Of a stretch of DNA of 64,000 nucleotides, positions 15,627-24,900 are shown one piece after another. The stretch is from positions 248,001 through 312,000 of the forward strand of contig NZ_JARVKY010000003.1 of the NCBI RefSeq assembly GCF_029813785.1, in the 5' to 3' direction. A program made the translations under genes and the position numbers. Under the pieces are notes generated by a model, which saw nothing but the letters and a program-made list of their open reading frames with translations, was not told where the DNA came from and searched no databases. The stretch comes from Streptomyces sp. DH41. GTDB lineage: Bacteria > Actinomycetota > Actinomycetes > Streptomycetales > Streptomycetaceae. Every line of letters begins with the position of its first letter. Within the stretch, counting starts at the first letter, position 1.

Positions 15627-17204
15627 ATGTCCCACACACCTGCCGAAGCAGAGGCGGCCGCCGAACGGGCCGCCACCCGAGCCGGGCCGGTCACCGCCAC
15701 GGGCGGCCACCGGCCCGAGATGAGTCCCACCCGGATTCTGGTGGCCATCGCACTGGCGGCCGTCATGCTGCCCATCTCCGTGACCGGCCCCGGGGTCGCA
15801 CTCGCCGACATGTCCGGCGCACTGGACGCCTCGGCCGCCTCCACCCAGTGGGTCCTCAACGCGTACAACGTCGCCTTCACCGCGTTCATGCTGGCCGCCG
15901 GGTCGGCCGCCGACCTGTACGGGCGGCGCCGCATGTTCCTGACCGGCACCACCGTCTTCGCGCTGGCGTCCCTGGTGGCCGGCACGGCGCCCACCATCCT
16001 GCTCGTCGACGCCGCCCGGTTCGTCCAGGGCATGGGCGCGGCGGCGGTCCTCACCAGCGGCTCGACACTGCTCGCGCACACCTTCAGCGGGGCCGCGCGG
16101 GCCAAGGCGTTCGGAATCTTCGGCGCCTCGATCGGATTCGGCCTGGCGATGGGCCCCTTCGTGTCCGGCCTGCTCGTCGGCGTGGCCTCCTGGCACGCCG
16201 TCTTCCTCGTCAACGTGGTCCTCGGCGCGGTGGTCCTCGTCCTGGCCCGGCCCCTGCCCGAGTCCCGCAACCCCGCCGCCCGGCGCATCGACAAGCCGGG
16301 CGTGGTCACCTTCACCCTCGCCCTGCTGCTGCTCGCCCTCGCCTTCGTACAAGGGCCCTCGCGCGGCTGGACCGGACCCGAGACACTCGGCGCCTTCGCG
16401 GGAGCCGCGCTCTTCCTCGCCGCGTTCGTCGCCGTCGAACTGCGCAGCACCGAGCCCATGTTCGATCTGAGCCTGCTGCGCCGTCCCACCTTCGTCGCCA
16501 TCATCTGGCAGCCCGTCAGCATCGTCTTCGCCTTCGCCGCGCTGCTGGTCTACCTGCCGCCGTACTTCCAGGGTGCGGGCGGCGCCGGTTCCATGACGTC
16601 CGGCGCGATGCTGCTGCCGCTGACCCTGCCGGTGTTCGTGCTGCCGCTGTTCTCCGGCGCGCTGGTGAAGTGGCTGTCGGTGCGCACGCTGCTTGCCGTC
16701 GGCCCCGCCGTGCTCGCCGTGGCGCTGCTGCTGATGACCCTCACCGACCCGGTCTCCTCACGCACCGGCCTGTACGCGGCGCTGCTCCTCGCGGGCATCG
16801 GCATCGGCCTCGCCTTCGGCGTCATGGACAACGCGGCGGTCAGTGTCGTGGCGCCGGAACGCGCAGGCATGGCGTCCGGGATGTTCAACACACTCCGTGT
16901 CGCGGGCGAGACGATCGGCGTGGCCTGCGTGGGGGGCCTGCTGCTCACCGCCACCCGGCAGCGGCTGTCCACCGCCGGTGCCGAGGACAGCGGCGCGATG
17001 GCCGACGACGTGGTGCAGGGACGGCTGTCCTCGGTGCGCGACAGCGGCGGTGAGGACCTGGTGGACCGGGCCGCGCAGGGCCTGGAGCACGGCTGGAGCG
17101 TGGTGTACGTCGTCCTCGCCTGCGTGGCCTTCGCCGGCGCGGTCGCCATCTTCACCCTGGTCCGCGACCAGGACCTGGATCCGACGGCCACCGGCAAGGG
17201 ATGA
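15627..17204 (+). CDS. MFS exporter, DHA2 (14-TMS) drug-resistance family
   Basis: A 525-aa integral membrane protein with about 14 hydrophobic segments and the DHA2 signatures: GSAADLYGRRRMFL after helix 2 (motif A) and a motif C-like GASIGFGLAMGPFVSG in helix 5. The first 35 residues are polar and cytoplasmic. AGGAAG precedes ATG 15627, 49 nt after the HAD gene, so it is probably in the same operon. It is the likely exporter of, or resistance to, the cluster product. The 304-bp gap after it (17205-17508) holds a strong hairpin and no supported gene. Confidence 0.9.
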   Translation: MSHTPAEAEAAAERAATRAGPVTATGGHRPEMSPTRILVAIALAAVMLPISVTGPGVALADMSGALDASAASTQWVLNAYNVAFTAFMLAAGSAADLYGRRRMFLTGTTVFALASLVAGTAPTILLVDAARFVQGMGAAAVLTSGSTLLAHTFSGAARAKAFGIFGASIGFGLAMGPFVSGLLVGVASWHAVFLVNVVLGAVVLVLARPLPESRNPAARRIDKPGVVTFTLALLLLALAFVQGPSRGWTGPETLGAFAGAALFLAAFVAVELRSTEPMFDLSLLRRPTFVAIIWQPVSIVFAFAALLVYLPPYFQGAGGAGSMTSGAMLLPLTLPVFVLPLFSGALVKWLSVRTLLAVGPAVLAVALLLMTLTDPVSSRTGLYAALLLAGIGIGLAFGVMDNAAVSVVAPERAGMASGMFNTLRVAGETIGVACVGGLLLTATRQRLSTAGAEDSGAMADDVVQGRLSSVRDSGGEDLVDRAAQGLEHGWSVVYVVLACVAFAGAVAIFTLVRDQDLDPTATGKG

Positions 17205-17336
17205 CCACCGTCCTCCCCGGCGGCGGCCTGCAGGCCGCCGCTCCCAGCCCGAGACCGTGCCGCCCGCGCCCGCACCCGCGGAGCGGGCGGTCACCGTGTG
17301 CACGCTCGTGCCGCCGACGCTGGAGACCGGCCTGGT

Positions 17337-17380
17337 GTGACGATCACCGTGCCGGCCCGGACCGGCACGGTGATCGTCAC
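17337..17380. terminator. Bidirectional terminator between MFS exporter and AfsA-family gene
   Basis: The arms 17337-17355 and 17362-17380 are perfectly complementary over 19 bp with a six-base loop (CCCGGA). It lies between convergent genes and would stop both transcripts. Confidence 0.85.
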
Positions 17381-17508
17381 TCGGTCGCCCCCGCGGCGGG
17401 CGGGGCGGCCACCGCTGGACCGGCACCGGGCGGGGACCGGCGGCCCGCCAGCCCCCGCCCGGGTGTGCGAAGCCGTATCGCGGCGCCGTCCGTCCGACGG
17501 GGCCGCCG

Positions 17509-18525
17509 TCACTTCCCGCCGTCGGCCCCGGCCCGCTTCAGCGAGAAGGCCGCCTCCGCCACGTTCCGGCCGTCCTGCTCGAAACCGACCAGGACGGACG
17601 CGCATCCGTCCGCCGCCCGCCACGCCGGCCGCCGGGCCCGCACGGTCAGCGGCGCGTCGAGTTCCGCGTAGGCACCGAACGAGGCGCGCAACCCCGAGGG
17701 GGCCCACTTCCCGGGGCCCTCGCCGGTGAACGTCCCGGCCGACAGCAGGGCCGCCTGCCGCCCCGCCTCCATCAGCACCATGCCCGGCACATGGTCCTGC
17801 GGGTGGTCGAACAGGCTCGGGTGGCCACCGGCGACACGCAACCGGGCCGCCACCGAGTCCTCGGCGGGTACCGGGTCGAGCAGCACCACGTTCTCGGGGC
17901 GCGCGCGTCCCACGCGGCCCGGTTCCACCAGCCTCGCGGTCTCCACGTCGCGGTACGCCTCCGAGGTCGGCGTCGTCCCTGTCGCGCGGCCGCGCAGCTT
18001 CGCGTAGACCGTGTCGGCCACGTACTTCACCCGCATGGTCAGTTCGCACAGGGGGCGCCCCGATGCCGACACCCGCATGCGGTACGCGAGTCCGCGCAGG
18101 GTCCCGGCGACCCACTGGGCGTCCTGCGTCGTGGCGTCGATGGTCACCGGCACCGGGCCGCCCGCCGGCGGGGCCGAGGCGTCGTCCGACAGCGTCATCG
18201 ACCACTCCCGCAGGACGAACTTCGTACCGGGCGGAGCGCCGAAGTGGGTGTGCACCGCGTGGGTCTCCGCCTGTCGGCAGCACTCCAGCAACAGCAGCGG
18301 GTCGAGCGGCAGCGGCGTCGTGTGGTCGGTGTAGTACGCGTGGGACGGCGGAAGTTGGGCGGCCGCGACGAAGCGATGGTCATCCACGCGCGCGCTGTCC
18401 GTGAGGAACACCTCGGACAGGGCGTGCCGGTGGACGAGGCTGCGCGGCACGGTCCGTTCGAACGTGAGCGCGGCTCGCACCGCCTCCGCGGCATCCGACC
18501 CGGCCGACGCGGTCACTACGGTCAT
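17509..18525 (-). CDS. AfsA-family (A-factor/gamma-butyrolactone or butenolide synthase) protein
   Basis: A 338-aa protein with two AfsA hotdog repeats. The first carries LDPLLLLECCRQAE (Glu81) after a HAYYTDH segment. The second carries DHVPGMVLMEAGRQAA (Glu253, Arg256). These line up with the Glu/Glu/Arg residues known to matter in ScbA. Family members condense a 3-oxoacyl chain with dihydroxyacetone phosphate to start gamma-butyrolactone or butenolide signals. GGGGAG lies just before ATG 18525; longer frames only read through repeat DNA. It closes a cluster with its own FabH, FabF, ACP, FabG, a polyketide synthase, a reductase and a phosphatase-like protein, so it may make a lactone metabolite or local signal. 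No adjacent ScbR-type receptor is seen. Confidence 0.92.
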   Translation of the reverse strand: MTVVTASAGSDAAEAVRAALTFERTVPRSLVHRHALSEVFLTDSARVDDHRFVAAAQLPPSHAYYTDHTTPLPLDPLLLLECCRQAETHAVHTHFGAPPGTKFVLREWSMTLSDDASAPPAGGPVPVTIDATTQDAQWVAGTLRGLAYRMRVSASGRPLCELTMRVKYVADTVYAKLRGRATGTTPTSEAYRDVETARLVEPGRVGRARPENVVLLDPVPAEDSVAARLRVAGGHPSLFDHPQDHVPGMVLMEAGRQAALLSAGTFTGEGPGKWAPSGLRASFGAYAELDAPLTVRARRPAWRAADGCASVLVGFEQDGRNVAEAAFSLKRAGADGGK

Positions 18526-18730
18526 ACGACTCCCCTTTCGCTGGGACTGGCTGGGCTTCCCCGGCCGACGCCGGGTCTCTCCCCGGCCCGCCACGCTCCC
18601 AGCCCCGGCTAACACCCGGCTCACGCCCGCGTCATGACCGCCCGCCTCCCGTGGCGCGCCCTGCCCGCGACCCGTTCGGCACCGGGGGAGCGGGCCGACG
18701 CGAGCCGAACCACCGGCCCAACGCACGCCC

Positions 18731-18810
18731 ACGAAGGCGGCCCCACGCTCACGAAGGCGGCCCCACGCACACGAAGGCGGCCCCACGCACACGAAGGCGG
18801 CTCCGCGAAA
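18731..18810. repeat. Tandem 20-bp repeats ending in a hairpin
   Basis: Units beginning ACGAAGGCGG start at 18731, 18751, 18771 and 18791. The first three end CCCCACGC plus two bases and the fourth runs into the terminator hairpin. The unit is a copy of the hairpin's left arm. They sit in the 450-bp gap 18526-18975, in which no gene is supported. Confidence 0.85.
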
Positions 18811-18822
18811 CGGAGCCGCCTT
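18794..18822. terminator. Strong hairpin terminator
   Basis: AAGGCGGCTCCG and CGGAGCCGCCTT form a perfect 12-bp stem with loop CGAAA. It lies between the M12-like gene end and the AfsA-family gene start, both on the minus strand, so it would end transcripts of the former. Confidence 0.8.
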
Positions 18823-18975
18823 CGCGCGTACGCCGGTCGGCGGCGGCGCCCGTCGACCCCCGTGCGGCGGGCGCCGCGTGGCCGGAGACGACACCCTTCC
18901 CCCAAAAGGTGGCGTCCCCGGCCGTCTACCCCCGGCGCCGGACTGTGGCCGGTCGTCGGTGCGTTCAGCCGGCGG

Positions 18976-20055
18976 TCACCAGCACATGACCGCCGTCTCG
19001 CCCACACCCCAGGAGGAGTGCAGACGCACCCGGACGACATAGCGGCGGCCCTTGACGAAACGGGCCCTGATCGTGGCGTTGCGGGGTGTTCCCCCGTCGT
19101 CCAGACCGGCGAGGTAGCGGGGCACACCGTCCCGCTCCTCGAAGATCACGACGACGGCGTCGCTGTCACCGAAAGTGCCCACGGAGTACTCCCGGGTCTC
19201 CGGCGGGTCCACCCGGAAGTCGGCCTGCTCGCCCGGTCCGAGCCCGAGCGGCACCGAGCGGAACGGCACCAGCGGCCCCGGCCGGCCGACGGGCGGGTAC
19301 CAGCGCAGCGCGAACTCCTTGTCGGCGGCGGACAGGGTGCCGGGCGGACGCAGGCCCGAGCGGTAGTGCTCGGGCTCCAGTATCAGCCCCGACGGGAAGG
19401 CGTATTCCATGATCGACTGTGGGTCCCAGACCGGGCCGTTGACCTCGTCGGTGTCGAGCTTGCGCAGGATGTTGTGGAAGGTCCGCTCCCGGCTCCAGTG
19501 GTTCGGGGGGCCCGCCAGTTCGGCGTAGACGGCCTCGTCGTCCCAGAGGATGCCCGCGAACGGGCTCTGGTGCTCGTGCAGCATGCCGAGCGCGTGCCCG
19601 ATCTGGTGCAGGGCCGTCGCGCGCTCCCCGGCCGCGGTCAGGTCCCAGCCGAAGTTCATCGTACGGTCGTTCAGACCGACCCGGAGCGCGTCCTTGCCCA
19701 CCGCCGACCAGGACCCGTCGCCGGGCTGGAAGCCGATGCGCAGCTCCGCCTCCGAGCGGTCGCCGACCTCGGTGAGGACCAGCCCGATCCCGAGGTCCTG
19801 CCATTCCCGGAAGCAGTCGCGCACCACGTCCCGCTGCTCTTCGGTACCCACCCACGACACCCGTCGCGGCCGGCCCGTGCCCGGCATGGGAACGACGGAG
19901 GAGTCGGTGTCGCCGCCCAGGAAGCAGTAGTGCAGCACGGTGCCGTTGACCCACATCCGCTGCCCGCCGACGAGCGCGGCGAGGCGCTCGGCGGCCAGCC
20001 CCGGCGCGAACGCGGGGGGAGGCTGCTGCGCGAGCGAGCAGTAGCGTGCGGTCAT
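18976..20055 (-). CDS. M12 (astacin)-like metallopeptidase homologue with HQxxH motif
   Basis: A 359-aa protein with an astacin-like zinc site, HQIGHALGMLHEH: His150, His154 and His160 are kept, but the catalytic Glu151 is replaced by Gln (codon CAG). A Met-turn-like SIMEYAFPS follows at about residue 212. An E-to-Q change at this place normally abolishes peptide hydrolysis while leaving zinc binding, so it may be a pseudoprotease. The C-terminal ~120 residues form a beta-rich domain (PGEQADFRV...). No signal peptide is visible, unlike most secreted M12 enzymes. ATG 20055 follows a weak TCTGGGG. It diverges from the LuxR-family regulator with 77 bp between starts. Confidence 0.8.
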   Translation of the reverse strand: MTARYCSLAQQPPPAFAPGLAAERLAALVGGQRMWVNGTVLHYCFLGGDTDSSVVPMPGTGRPRRVSWVGTEEQRDVVRDCFREWQDLGIGLVLTEVGDRSEAELRIGFQPGDGSWSAVGKDALRVGLNDRTMNFGWDLTAAGERATALHQIGHALGMLHEHQSPFAGILWDDEAVYAELAGPPNHWSRERTFHNILRKLDTDEVNGPVWDPQSIMEYAFPSGLILEPEHYRSGLRPPGTLSAADKEFALRWYPPVGRPGPLVPFRSVPLGLGPGEQADFRVDPPETREYSVGTFGDSDAVVVIFEERDGVPRYLAGLDDGGTPRNATIRARFVKGRRYVVRVRLHSSWGVGETAVMCW

Positions 20056-20132
20056 GGCCCCAGACTGCCGTCCGGCCCGGTCCGGGCGCCTGAGTCGGGG
20101 GGTACTCAAGTCGACCTGTATCAGGGATGAGT

Positions 20133-21947
20133 ATGCCGACTCCTGTTCCCGTGACGACTTCTCTGCGGGACGTGAGGACACTTCGGACACCCTGGCCGTT
20201 CACCGGGCGGGGCGACGAACTGGAGCTGGTGCGCCGGTCCGTGACCGCCGGACGCGGCGGCATCGTGGTGACGGGCCCGGCCGGCTGCGGCAAGACCAGG
20301 CTCGTGACGGAGGCCGTCCGCGGCACCGACTGCGCCAGGGCGGCCGGGACGCCGGAGACCCGGCAGATCCCCTTCGCCGCCTTCGCCCACCTGCTGCCCG
20401 AGAGCGTCACCCTCCACCGGGCGGTGCACCTCCTGTCCGGCGTACGGCTGTTGCTGGTCGACGACGCGCACCTGCTCGACGACGCCTCCGCCGCCCTCGT
20501 GCACCAGCTCGCCGTGCACGGCCGCACCCGGCTCCTGGTCGTCGCCGCGGAGGGCGTCCCCGCGCCGGGCGCGGTGGCCCGGCTGTGGTCCGGCGAGCTG
20601 CTGCCGCGCCTCGCCCTGGAGCCGCTGCCCCGCGAGGAGACCGCCGAGCTGCTCATGGCCGGTGCGGACACCGCCCTGGAGCCCCTCACCGTCGACCGGC
20701 TGCACCGCCTGTGCCAAGGCGATCTGCGGCTGCTGCGCGAGCTGTTGACCGCCGTGAGCGAGCGAGGGCTGCTCGTACCGGTCCCGGACACGGGCCGGCG
20801 GGCGTGGCGAGGGCCGGTGCCGATCACCGCGACCGTACGGGAGCGGACCGCCCATGTCCTGGACCGCCCCCGCATCGAGGAGCGCGAGACGCTCGAACGC
20901 CTCGCCTTCGCCGAGCCGCTCCCCCTCGACCTGGACACCTTCGACGTATGGACCCTGGAGCGACTGGAGGCCGAGGGCCTGGTCACCGTCGACGACCACG
21001 GCGCCACCCGTCTCGCCCATCCGCTGCACGGCCCGGTGCTGCGCGCCGCCGCCGGCCGGCTGCGGGCCCGGCGCCTGGCCCGCACCCCGGACCAGTGCGG
21101 CCCCGCCCTGGCCGCGGAGGAGGAGGCACTGGCCCGGCGCGTCGAGCGGGCCGACGTACGGGCGTTGGACACGCCCGTGGGGGAGTGGCTGGCGGCCGAG
21201 GGCGCGCCGCTGCCGGCGGGCTACGCGGCGCTGCGCGCCCGGTTCGCACGCCTGCGCGGCCGGCTGTACGAGGCCGCTGCCTGGGCCCGCGAGGGCCTGC
21301 GCGCCGGCCCGGACGACGCGTCCTGCCATGAGGAACTCGCCCTGGCCGCGGCCCAGACGGGCGACGCGACGGCGGAGAGCCGCGGGGCGGCCGCGGCCTG
21401 GGCGGCCGCCGCGCGCGGCGACCTCGACGAGGCGGTCCGTGCGGCCGCCGGCGCCGGGGACCCGTACGACGCCGTCCGGCTCGGCGCCCCCGAGTGGGCG
21501 GCCGGCCTGCTCACCGGCGTCTTCGCCGCGCACGCCGACGCCCTCGCGCGGGGCGACGGGCCGGCGCTGGACCGGGTGGCCGGGGAACTGGAGCGCCGCG
21601 GGTTCCTGCTCTTCGCGGCCGAGGCGCACGCCCAGGCCGTACGCGCCCACCGCGACCCGGGCGCGGCCCGCACCGCCCGCACCCGGGCCGTCGCCCTCGC
21701 CCGACGCTGCCAGGGCGCCCGCACCCCCGCGCTGTCCGGCCTGGCGCTCGGCGAACTCACCGCCCGCCAGCGGCAGATCGTCACGCTCGCCGCCGCCGGC
21801 CTGAGCAACCGGCAGATCGCGGAGAGACTCACCCTCTCCGTCCGCACGGTCGGCAACCACCTCTACGGCGCCTACACCCGCCTCGGCGCCGGAGACCGGG
21901 GCGCCCTGCCCTGGCTGATGGAGCTGCCCGAGCCGCAACCCGCCTGA
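20133..21947 (+). CDS. LuxR-family regulator with N-terminal ATPase domain (LAL-like)
   Basis: A protein of about 604 aa. The N-terminal P-loop has Walker A GPAGCGKTR near residue 50 and Walker B LLLVDDAHLLDD near 110. A long helical middle follows, then a C-terminal LuxR helix-turn-helix at about 545-600 (LTARQRQIVTLAAAGLSNRQ, then SVRTVGNHLYGAY). It is shorter than classical LAL regulators. ATG 20133 is preferred because AGGG at 20123-20126 is six nt from it but directly abuts ATG 20127. The target is unknown; it diverges from the M12-like gene, which is the obvious candidate. Confidence 0.88.
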   Translation: MPTPVPVTTSLRDVRTLRTPWPFTGRGDELELVRRSVTAGRGGIVVTGPAGCGKTRLVTEAVRGTDCARAAGTPETRQIPFAAFAHLLPESVTLHRAVHLLSGVRLLLVDDAHLLDDASAALVHQLAVHGRTRLLVVAAEGVPAPGAVARLWSGELLPRLALEPLPREETAELLMAGADTALEPLTVDRLHRLCQGDLRLLRELLTAVSERGLLVPVPDTGRRAWRGPVPITATVRERTAHVLDRPRIEERETLERLAFAEPLPLDLDTFDVWTLERLEAEGLVTVDDHGATRLAHPLHGPVLRAAAGRLRARRLARTPDQCGPALAAEEEALARRVERADVRALDTPVGEWLAAEGAPLPAGYAALRARFARLRGRLYEAAAWAREGLRAGPDDASCHEELALAAAQTGDATAESRGAAAAWAAAARGDLDEAVRAAAGAGDPYDAVRLGAPEWAAGLLTGVFAAHADALARGDGPALDRVAGELERRGFLLFAAEAHAQAVRAHRDPGAARTARTRAVALARRCQGARTPALSGLALGELTARQRQIVTLAAAGLSNRQIAERLTLSVRTVGNHLYGAYTRLGAGDRGALPWLMELPEPQPA

Positions 21948-21969
21948 CGCCGAGGCGCCCGGGCGGTCC

Positions 21970-24900
21970 TCAGGCCGCCCCGAACGCGGAGAACGCCCAC
22001 CCCGTGGCCTGGTGCACGGCGTCGTCCGGCAGCGCGGCCCGCGCGTCGCGCAGCGCCTCCGCCAGGGACAGCCCCGCGTCCAGACCCTTGTGCAGCGCCA
22101 GCATCAGCGGCACCACCGCCGCGTCGTTGACCGGCGCGCTGCACGCCACCACCCCGGCCGTGCCCAGCGGCAGCAGCGCGGTGACCAGCCCGAGCAGCTC
22201 GTCCGCGCCGACCGACGCGAACCGGGCGGTGTCGCAGCAGGACAGGATGATCCGGTACGGGCTGCGGTCCAGGCGCTCGAAGTCGTGCACGATGAGCGGC
22301 CCGTCCGCCATCCGCAGCGACGAGAACAAGGGGCTGTCCGCGCGGAACGTCCCGTGCGCGGCGATGTGCGCCAACGCGGCCCCGTCCAGCTCCCGCAACA
22401 CCCGCGGCACCCGCGCGGCGTCACCCTCCAGCACGGTGGCGCCGCCGCGCACCCCGGCGCCTCCCTCCGGGTGGGCGGACCGTGACCCGCGTGCCGTGTC
22501 CGGCGTCGCCGCGGCGCCCTCCCCGGCACAGGCCCCGGTCGAGTCGTCGGGCCGCCGCGGTGCCGGTGCCCGCGTGTCACCGCCCGCCGGGTGGGCCGTG
22601 GCGCCGCTCCGGCCGGTGGGTGAAAGCGCCGCCGCCGCGTCGTCCCGCGACGGCCGACGGCCGACGGCACGCGGACCGGGCGCCCCGCCGGCCGCCGACT
22701 GCGTCGGGTCCGCGTGCCGGTCATCGGCCGACGACGTCGGGCCCGCGTGCCGGTCATCGGCCGACTGCGACGGATCCGCGTACCGGTCATCGGCCGGTGG
22801 CATGCCGTCCCCGGGGCCTTCCGGCGCGGTCGGGGCCTCGCGCCCGTCCCGGGGCGACGGCACCCACGCCTCCTCGGCACCGTCCTCGGCGCCCGGCGTC
22901 CGCGACGCCACCCCGTACCGGTCGGCGAGTTCCGGCACCTCGGCCCCGCCGCTGGCCAGCCCCGGCCCCCGTACCAGGACCTGGCGGCCGCCGGGCGGGG
23001 GAGTGGTCTCCTTGGCGCGCAGCCAGCTGCTCGCAGACGGCGACACGCTCAGGACCCGTTCACGCAGGGCGGGCAGCAGAGCCCACGGCACCCGGTGGAG
23101 TCGGCCCGGCGGGACCACGACGACCGGGCCGGCGCCGAGGTGTTCCGCGGCGGGACCCAGCAGAAGTTCCTGGAGGCGCGCGCCCGCCGCCTCCACCAGG
23201 GGCAGCCGGGCCTCCGCGCCGGGGTGCGCCAGCCGCCGCAGCCCGGCCTGCACGTGCTCGGCCTCCCGTTCCGCCTCGGCCAGCAGCCCCGCCTCGAACC
23301 GCCGTACCCGGCCCTGCCCGCACAGCAGTACGTGCACACGTCCGTCGAGCACGGCCAGCTCCACCAGCCGCACGTCGTCGCCCAGCCGCCGCAGCAGATG
23401 TCCGACGTCGAACCGGTCGCCGTCGCCGGGCGCCTCGCCCCGCATGTGCAGGGTGCGGGAGCGGATCTCCCGCTCCAGGCGCCGCTGTTCGCGCTCCAGC
23501 GCGGGGACGGGCCGGCCACCGTCCGTCCGGGCCGCCTCCGCGCGCGCGGCGATCTCGCGGAACGCCGTCATGCCGCTCAGCAGCGCGGGGTCGGCCGGCG
23601 GCCGGGTCGGCGGCGCGGACAGCACGGTCGCCCGCCAGCGCTCGCTCCACACCAGCAGCCGTCGCGGCCCGCCCGAGACCAGACTCGCCCGCTGCGCCAG
23701 CGCCGCCAGCTCCGCGCCCTGCGCGGTCGCCCGTGCCCGCAGCTCCGAGGCCCCCAGCGTCATCCGGTGGTCGTCGAGGACGTCCAGACCCCGCCGGCAG
23801 GCCTCCAGCACGCCCCGCGCCGAACCGGCCGCCCGCGCGCGCAGCGCCTGCGCCGCCCAGCCCGTCATCCGCGCGAGCGGCGGCCCGCCGTGCCGACTGC
23901 GCGCGGCGACCGCCAGATGCCGTTCCGCGTCCGCCGTCCAGCCGAGCCCCAGCGCGATCCGGCCCGCGAGCAGCGACGCCTCCGGCGCGGCCGGTGCGCC
24001 GAAGGCCGCCAGCCGCTCCGCCACCGCGGCCGCGTCCGCGACCAGCCGACCCGACCCGCGCCCCGTCGCGACCCGCGCCTCGATCAGCACCAGCCGGGCG
24101 TGCGTCTCGTACCAGGTGCGCCGCTGCCCGGCGAACAGCCGTACCGCGACCGCCGCGCGCGCGAGCGCGGTCTGCGGATCGCCCGCCAGCCGCGCCGCCC
24201 GCGCCGCGACCAGCAGCAGCTCCGCCTTGCGGGTGGACTGCCCGCCGATCCCGTCCAGCGCGGCGATCGCCGCGTCCGCCTCGGTCAGCGCCTCCGGAGC
24301 GAGCCCCGCCGCCATCAGCACCTCGCAGCGCCGGATGGTGAGCATGAACGTCGGCGTGCCCAGCTCGGCGTACCGCTCCTCCGCCTCGTCCAGCAGCCGC
24401 AGCGCCGCGGGCACGTCACCGGACCGGAACGCCGCGAGCCCCCGGCTCTCCACCGCGTCGGCCTTGTCGTGCTCCTGGCCCGTGGTGTCCCACAGCGCCT
24501 CCGCCGCGGTGAAGTCGGCGTCCGCCCGCTCCACCGCGCCCAGCGCCAGATGCACGGTGGCCCGCAGGGTCAGCGCCCGCGCCGTCCAGATCACGTCGTC
24601 CACCTGCCGCAGCACCTGGATCGCCCGCCGTACGTCCTCCAGCGCCTCGCCGTGCCGGCCCAGCACCCACCACACGTACGCCCGCCGGTACAGCACCCGC
24701 GCCCGGGTGTGCCCGGTGCCGCGCGCCACCCCCCGCTCGAACGCCGCGAGGCCCTCCCGGGTGCGGCCGGAGTGCACCAGCGCCACCCCGAGCGTGGCCA
24801 GTACGTCCGCCTCCCGCTCGGCGGAGTCCGCGCGGGCCGCGAGGTCGCGGGCCCGCCGCAGATGGGCCAGGGCCCGCCGGGTGTCGCCGAAGTCCCGCTG

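Noticed and set aside
15627..17204. Resistance gene pointing to a known antibiotic
   Set aside because: DHA2 exporters are too broad in specificity to infer the product.
17201..17340. A small ORF overlapping the MFS stop codon (ATGA) or ending at 17340
   Set aside because: One frame is Arg/Pro-rich and the other, though GC-ending, lacks a start with a ribosome binding site; neither has a recognisable product.
11430..18830. Tandem arrays as CRISPR
   Set aside because: The units are contiguous with no unique spacers, and no cas genes are present.
18526..18894. N-terminal extension of the AfsA-family protein
   Set aside because: The extra residues are coded by tandem repeats and a terminator hairpin, while ATG 18525 has GGGGAG and starts the conserved fold.
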